From assembly GCA_947034885.2 (NCBI GenBank), contig OX344757.2, positions 3,162,001-3,226,000 of the forward strand: DNA of 64,000 nucleotides, written 5' to 3'. Made by a program: the position numbers and the translations under genes. The stretch's first letter is position 1. The number at the start of each line of letters is the position of its first letter. Positions 58,639-64,000 of the stretch are shown here, in pieces. The notes under the pieces were generated by a model. It saw only the letters and a program-made list of their open reading frames with translations. It ran no database searches and had not been told where the DNA came from. The stretch is from Thuidium tamariscinum. Its lineage: Eukaryota > Streptophyta > Bryopsida > Hypnales > Thuidiaceae.

Positions 58639-60300
58639 ATGGACGGGCGAGGTGCGTCGAAGCGCAAGGTTGATGAGTGGTTTTCAGGCATCGGAGATCC
58701 TGTTGGTGAGCAGTCTCCAGAATCCATTGACTACGTATCAGAGGCAGTATTGGCCGGAGAAGGGGTCGGTGGTGCGGCTGGAGGAGAATCTTCGGGGACC
58801 AAGAAAAAAAAGAGCAGGCGGAGGCACAAGGCTACGAATACAGACGACTGGCCAAGGAAGGCTGCGACCAGGAAAGTGCAGGAAGTGGCATTGGATTTTT
58901 TGGAGCAATATACGATTGCTCAATTGAATACGACCTACGTCTCGCGTGGATTGCAAGGGGTGGAGACAATTAAAAAAAAATTCACCCACATGTTTTGGAC
59001 AACAATGGGCGAGGATGAGTGGCTTGAAGATCGCACAAAGGAACACTTCCGTCGTTGGCTTGACGAACAAGTGCAAACTTGTGTTTTCAACATCGCCCAA
59101 GTCGCCGCATCGGTAAAGGGCTTCAAACGAGATGTAGCGCCGAAGCAACAAGCATTGCATTTGTTGCACAAAAAGGTGTATTGGTGGCATGACGCAATGC
59201 GAGCGCTGTCTTCCAGCAATATCCGCTCTGCCCCATGGTTTCAACAGAGCCAAAGCTTGTCCCTAGGCCAAGCGGGTGCGGGAGGAGTGGTATTTCTTGA
59301 ACGAGGAGTGGTGGTGGTTCCATTGTCAGGCCACAACAAACAAAGGGGGCACGGGAGGGTGCGTAAAGTGAGCCTCCAAAATTCAAGGCACATTCCCCCC
59401 ATGATGGAATTGGCGGGCAAGACAGCCCTATATGTGGATCAATTGAAGAAGTCGCGGGAGAAGTTGTCCATCGAGGCTTTGGTTTGTCCATGTAATCATC
59501 CAGGGGTCATAAAATTTTTTGCTATAAATGACATGACCATGGAGTGTTATTCTCAATGGTGGAATGGAGGAACATTGGGAGCCATGTTCGCATTGGACCA
59601 GAAAAACCGAGATTATGCTGAGATCGGGGAGCTTGCCTACCATGCAACTCCACAGACGATGCAAGAAGCCAAAAGACTCTTGGCTTATCGTAGAAACCGC
59701 ACCGAGCTTGCATGGGCGTTAATTTGCATCGTGGATGCGGTGCAACAATCTTCGGTGCTCCACAACGACATCACGCCAGAAAACATCATGTTGCATTTTC
59801 CGAATGATGATGGGCGAACAGTGTGGATTGGGCTATGTGATTGGGGAATGGCTAGTCGTATCAATGAAGAAACCCATTCTTTGTACCAGTTTCAATGTGC
59901 AAGCCAAATGCGGGCTACACGTCAGAAACGTTGGTGGGTGGCCCCTGAATTGATGTATGTTCCTGGAGAGGCGGGCACTTCGGTATCCCCCACTCGTGCA
60001 GATGGGGCACCGTGTGTTAGTATACATACAAACGGATATGCTATTGGGAAGCTTGCGGAGAAGATATGGAAGAAAGACCGCGAAAATACGGAAATGCTTC
60101 CCGACCATACAGCGTTTGGTACATTTCAAGCCACATTGGGCGAATTGTGCAAAGAGGACCCACTACAACGACGCACGGTAACATACGCCGTGGGACGAAT
60201 TAGTGGCGCCCCCTTATTTTGGACTCCACCCGTGGATTGCTACCGCGAGGCCCGCAAGGAGCAAGCACTTCTACAAGAACAAGCAAGGAATGAAGATTAG
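58639..60300 (+). CDS. Divergent protein kinase-like protein, paralogue of the 24981 kinase
   Basis: ATG at 58639 (MDGRGASKRKVDEW); 553 residues, intact. A basic stretch (KKKKSRRRHK, about 55-64) could be a nuclear localisation signal. The N-terminal helical region resembles that of the first kinase in layout. Kinase core: LAGK (Lys 261) as candidate ATP-binding lysine, YSQWWNGGTLGAMF in the hinge region, HNDITPENIML (Asp 377, Asn 382) as catalytic loop, and CDWGM (Asp 401) for DFG. The glycine loop is poor. RRNRTELAWAL and QKRWWVAPELMYV are shared with the paralogue (RRKRTELAWAL, QRRWWVDPSIVYV). Soluble; substrate unknown. Same setting as the paralogue: array and TATA upstream, RING gene divergent, TTAA-family repeat 3'. 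Confidence 0.8.
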   Translation: MDGRGASKRKVDEWFSGIGDPVGEQSPESIDYVSEAVLAGEGVGGAAGGESSGTKKKKSRRRHKATNTDDWPRKAATRKVQEVALDFLEQYTIAQLNTTYVSRGLQGVETIKKKFTHMFWTTMGEDEWLEDRTKEHFRRWLDEQVQTCVFNIAQVAASVKGFKRDVAPKQQALHLLHKKVYWWHDAMRALSSSNIRSAPWFQQSQSLSLGQAGAGGVVFLERGVVVVPLSGHNKQRGHGRVRKVSLQNSRHIPPMMELAGKTALYVDQLKKSREKLSIEALVCPCNHPGVIKFFAINDMTMECYSQWWNGGTLGAMFALDQKNRDYAEIGELAYHATPQTMQEAKRLLAYRRNRTELAWALICIVDAVQQSSVLHNDITPENIMLHFPNDDGRTVWIGLCDWGMASRINEETHSLYQFQCASQMRATRQKRWWVAPELMYVPGEAGTSVSPTRADGAPCVSIHTNGYAIGKLAEKIWKKDRENTEMLPDHTAFGTFQATLGELCKEDPLQRRTVTYAVGRISGAPLFWTPPVDCYREARKEQALLQEQARNED

Positions 60301-60512
60301 AGAATAGTATTTTAGTGGCAATGTAATCGTAGACGTACCTTAGTACTTGCTTTTACCACAGTATAGTCCACGAACTTTGCGTCACTAAATTTTGTACTAA
60401 CTCCTTTTTGAAATAAATATATGTAAATCTTTTTGTTCCATTCGAGTATGATTCCGGTGAGTGGATTTGTGAGTAGTTCTGTCCCTTCGTAAATTTTGGA
60501 CTGAATGCCATG
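60301..60512. other. 3' region of the second kinase gene
   Basis: Short spacer before repeat copy D. Likely 3' untranslated sequence (AAATAAATATATG near 60410 could be a polyadenylation region). Confidence 0.4.
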
Positions 60513-61439
60513 TTAACCCCTAAAGGACCACGGCCGTTTTTCAACCCAAAACCACTCAAAACTGCCATTTTTGTTCCATTCATCCATGAAAAACAAAAAA
60601 ACTAAATTTTTAGAATCTAACCATAGGATCTTGAACTTTACTTAACTAAGATGATGTGGTGAAAATTTCATGAAATTTGACCGTATATATAGGAAGATAT
60701 GAGCATTCAAAGTTGGAAAACAAAGTTTTCTTAAACACTAGTTTGCAACTTCAAATGACTTTGTCCTCCATTTATGTAATCTTTTTGCACTACAGACCTT
60801 GAATTAAAATTTTTTTATTGAGAAATTGAGCTAAGAGCTTAGGAAAAAAAATTCACAAAATAAAGACTTTTTGTCATTCTTTAAAAAATTGTCAAGTAGA
60901 TGTAGGTCCAAGATTGAAAGAAAAACTAAATTGCAAATATCTCATAGATGGAATTGAAACACAATAATCCCAATGGTGAGATTGTTCTAGAAAACAAAAT
61001 CAACCTTGTCCAACAATTTTTTTTTTAAAATTGTGGAAATTGCATTCACAAATGAATCCTAGAAGTTATTTTTTCAAGAAGATGTTTAGATTGCCCGAAA
61101 AACAAGATTGTTCATAACTTTCACATTACTAATCCAAATGGAATGAATCAAAGCTTTACTTGTAGACAAAAATATAATCTATAAGAAAAAAAAATTATTT
61201 TTTTAATTTTGAAGTTTCTTTAGATTTTTTTTCTGCCCGGCAATATAAAAATAATGTTTATGATGGCATAACTTTTGCTCCCGGTCACCAATTGAAAAAA
61301 ATTGAATATTTCCACGGAGCTAATCAATTTTTTTATCTTATGTGAAAATTTCAATAAAATTCATTAAAAATTGAAGTCACAAGTACTTGCCCTAATTCTT
61401 AAAGTTCCCCAAGGGGACTCTTGGTCCTTTAGGGGTTAA
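60513..61439 (+). mobile_element. TTAA-family repeat, complete copy D
   Basis: Body 60517-61435 (919 bp) has perfect 14-bp ends: CCCCTAAAGGACCA and, inverted, the same. TTAA flanks both sides (60513-60516, 61436-61439). A TTAA target with CCC-type ends is the piggyBac signature; with no transposase present this is a non-autonomous element of that type or a convergent look-alike. No coding capacity. Copies A, B and C are older and have lost one or both ends. Confidence 0.75.
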
Positions 61440-61820
61440 TTCAGTACTTTCAATCATTTTCTCCATATTCCAGATTACATTTGTTTTCTTGTACATGGCA
61501 AAATCCATAATGATCTCAAAATATCCAAGCATGTAGGTAACCAGCTTCGAAGAATGAATCCAAATTTAAGAGTATAGAACACATGGCAAACGACAAAGCA
61601 AATATTTCCATTTCTTGGGACAAATATGCATAAATGGATCCGTTGTTGCGTTGTAGAATTTGTGACATGTGAAGATAAAAAATTTCTACCCATGCGCCCT
61701 ACATGAGCACAGGAAGCATGTGTAGTATTTATAATTAATGCCGAATTTCACATGCAAGGTATTCAGCCTTATACAATATTACATAAGATGACATGGAGAC
61801 ATTTTTTTCCCTAGATGCTC

Positions 61821-64000
61821 TCAACGTCTTGCACGTGTACGATTAAGAGCCATGCTCCTTGCAGCAGCCTCTCGCGTGGTTGCTTGATTGTCTTGAGGTG
61901 CAGGTGGAGGACCTCTACGAGTCCCTCTATAATCACTATCTCCCGGAACTTCACCATCTTCACCTATACTAGGACCCATGGATTCATCATCATGATTGGA
62001 CGTTGCCCTACCGACTTCGCTTGGTGAGTTGTCAGGGCTGTCTGAGCCTTCACCTACTATAGAAGCCAATCTGCGGATTGTTCGCCCTCCTACTCCATCT
62101 CCAGCGGTATCCACACTGGGCCCCGTTGGTCCAGGGAGAAGACCTTCGCGGAGAAATGGTATACTCGCCGCTTCTTCCCTTCTTAGCCTTCTACGTGTTC
62201 TTCTACTCACTCGTTCATTGGTAGGGCCTTCTTCACGTGGCCGCGGGCGTCGATTAGTAGTGCGTGTAGGCGGTGCAACGGGTTGTTCTGAGGATGGAGG
62301 TGCATTCCTTCGCTCGGTCATATTTAGAGTTGGGAAGAGACCGGCCAATCGTGTACCGACTGATGGAGTTTCTTGGTTGGGGCGGACTCTAGAAGATGAA
62401 GGTCGTGCTGAAATTTGGACGGGTGGATCATCCAAGCTAGGCGCTTGTGGTCGCACGCCGATCGTGTCTCGAAGCAATGTGCGAAAGTCTATCTCGACAT
62501 CAATGGGGGATCTGTGGCTACGAGTGTTCCGTGCCACTCGGGGATCTGTGGCAACGACCTCATCTTCGCCTTGTCTTTCTACCACAACGACATGTTCATG
62601 TCTCCGGGTACGCATTTCTTCTTCAATCGGCCCTATAACCGGCGAAGGTGGGGCTTTAACCCCTTCGTTATGATTTCCACCACTTGACCCCGCAATCGAT
62701 GTACGTGGCATCCATAACGGACTGCCATCATTTCCCCCGTTGTCATTTCCATCCTCATCTCCCCCGTGGTCATTTCCATCATTATCCGCGCCATCAAAGT
62801 CAAATACGAACTCGTCAATTAGGGGACCCCTTTCTTGCCTTTCACCCAAAGGCCGAAATGGTGGATCATCATCGCCATTGGAACTGTCGTCTGAGTCATC
62901 GTTGTTAGCGTCTGACATAACCGAACCACGATCCAAGCCATCTGATTCGGTTGTCATGGAATCTTCGGACAACATGTTCTCAGTGTACCATCGTACTACA
63001 TCCGCCGCACCCCTTTCCCTGAGAGTCCTCGAATTGGTATAAATGTAACCAATTCCTCCGCGCGCTCAGATGTCAATCTGTTGCGAGACTTGCTGTGGAC
63101 AAATGAATACATGCTCCAATTGCGTTCGCATGATGATGCGGAACATACTTGTGCGAGGATCCTTCTTGCAATAGGTGCAAGCATATGAGCACCGGCTCCG
63201 AGAAGATCCCACCATTCATGCGGCTCCAAATTCAAAGTATTCACATCGGGAAGTCCAGCGAACATGCCTCGGCGGTCTCGAAAGGATTGGTACTCAAACA
63301 AAGCGGCTGCATATCCCAACCCTCCAACTACCAATTTGCGTAGTACTCTAAGAATGGCCTCCTTTGCCTTGTTATCGTCTATTAGTATAATTTCATCAAG
63401 GAGGAATGGATTGAGCAGGGCAGCTGCGTAGTGCAAATCGGTCTTCATCAAATCCCATCGTTCGTAAAACGCGTATTCAGCACGGTCCGCATAATTTGCC
63501 TCCAATGAAAATGGTCGATTCCTCAAAGCCAAAATATGCTTTTCTAGCTTTTTCATCACGATCCATGCTTTGCCCATGACCGGATGTTTTCCATCAAACT
63601 CTCGAAGAGCCACCAACACAGGCTCTACCATATGCACAAAGTTGAGACACCTCCTCCAGAACTCGTCCTTTCGAACCCTACGTCGAACCTTTTCTGCCTT
63701 ACTGTGTATTGCAGCGTTTGAGGACCTCACATATTCGTTCCACTGCGGATCATGGACTGTAGATTCCACGGCTTCCTTGACCTCGGTCAAACGCTCGATC
63801 ATGAGGAACATGGTCGCAAAACGTGTCTCAATGGGATTCTTCAACATGAGGTTAGGAGAATGTCGTCGGAAAATGGCGAGTGGCATGTGATGCGTGCGAA
63901 TGAATTTCACGATTGATTTTGCTTTCTTCACCATTTTGACCACCCAAAGTTGCTTGCCCCAATCTTCAAGTAGAAGGTCAAGTGCATGCGCGGAACAACC
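61821..64000 (-). pseudogene. hAT transposase of the second element, partial and frameshifted
   Basis: Closely related to the 11784-15053 transposase and continuing past the window edge. At the edge the frame is open (GCSAHALDLLLEDWGKQLW). It then shows IRTHHMPLAIFRRHSPNLML, TDLHYAAALLNPFLL and the dimerisation block SASSCERNWSMYSFVHSKSR with the catalytic-type Glu. Near 63050 one T seems missing (GGTTAC for GGTTTAC), shifting the frame. The tail continues in another phase as MLSEDSMTTESDGL and on through an acidic stretch (EDGNDNGGNDG) and basic segments (RRTRRRLRREEA) to a stop at 61821. The long charged tail is therefore a family trait. The frameshift suggests it is inactive. Confidence 0.85.

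Larger units (their letters stand above)
49972..64000. mobile_element. Second giant hAT-like element, runs off the window
   Basis: Carries the same kinds of parts as 9821-32287: a RING protein with the shared N-terminal domain, a divergent kinase, a TTAA-family repeat 3' of the kinase, a hAT transposase, and CGGACGG arrays. A candidate left end is CAGGGTTGCTTCC at 49972, followed at once by GTCCGTCC units; the octamer before it is TTTTTACG. The right end must lie beyond 64000, so the target duplication cannot be tested here. The left boundary is tentative, but membership of the family is well supported by gene content and order. Confidence 0.6.

Noticed and set aside
1-64000. tRNA, rRNA or other structured RNA genes
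   Set aside because: No tRNA-type or rRNA-type sequence was recognised by eye. A tRNAscan/Infernal run would be needed to exclude small ones.

Overview
The window is nuclear DNA of a land plant. It shows TTTAGGG telomere-type repeats, spliced host genes with GT-AG introns (a four-exon glycoside hydrolase 3 gene and an F-box/kelch gene), SUVH-type chromatin sequence, and hAT and PIF/Harbinger transposons. The lineage cannot be fixed from sequence alone. The loose, AT-rich intergenic DNA and the style of the F-box protein fit a non-seed plant (bryophyte, lycophyte or fern), but that is a guess.

Layout: (1) 1-9812 is host DNA. It holds a decayed or multi-exon coiled-coil/TPR gene inside a pair of ~270-bp inverted repeats, and a two-exon F-box/kelch gene on the minus strand. 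(2) 9821-32287 is a giant hAT-superfamily transposon of about 22.5 kb. Its ends read CAGGGTTGACGA and, inverted, CAGGGATGACGA (Ac-like), and it is bracketed by an exact 8-bp target duplication, GCCACTTC. It carries a BED/DUF659/hAT-dimerisation transposase with an intact D-D-E triad, an SRA-domain protein derived from SUVH, a RING-H2 protein, a divergent protein kinase, and a protein sharing a new N-terminal domain with the RING proteins. (3) 32296-49971 is host DNA. It contains an old but complete-ended PIF/Harbinger element (33738-40281, TTA duplication) and an intact GH3 beta-glucosidase gene (43507-47032, minus). (4) From about 49972 to beyond the window edge lies a second, related element with its own RING gene, kinase gene and a frameshifted hAT transposase.

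The cargo genes are linked by shared cis-structure. All but one have a GC-rich array of CGGACGGCC-type units just upstream, and most have a GTATAAG-type TATA box in or next to the array; the exception is the second transposase, whose 5' side lies outside the window. The RING and kinase genes are arranged head to head in both elements. A 0.7-0.9 kb TTAA-flanked repeat lies 3' of four of the genes, always in the same orientation relative to the gene. The likely picture is a cargo-bearing giant hAT family. Its gene set (5-methylcytosine reader, RING-type E3, kinase, transposase) suggests interplay with host silencing or signalling. That functional reading is inference; the element boundaries, domains and repeats are read directly.
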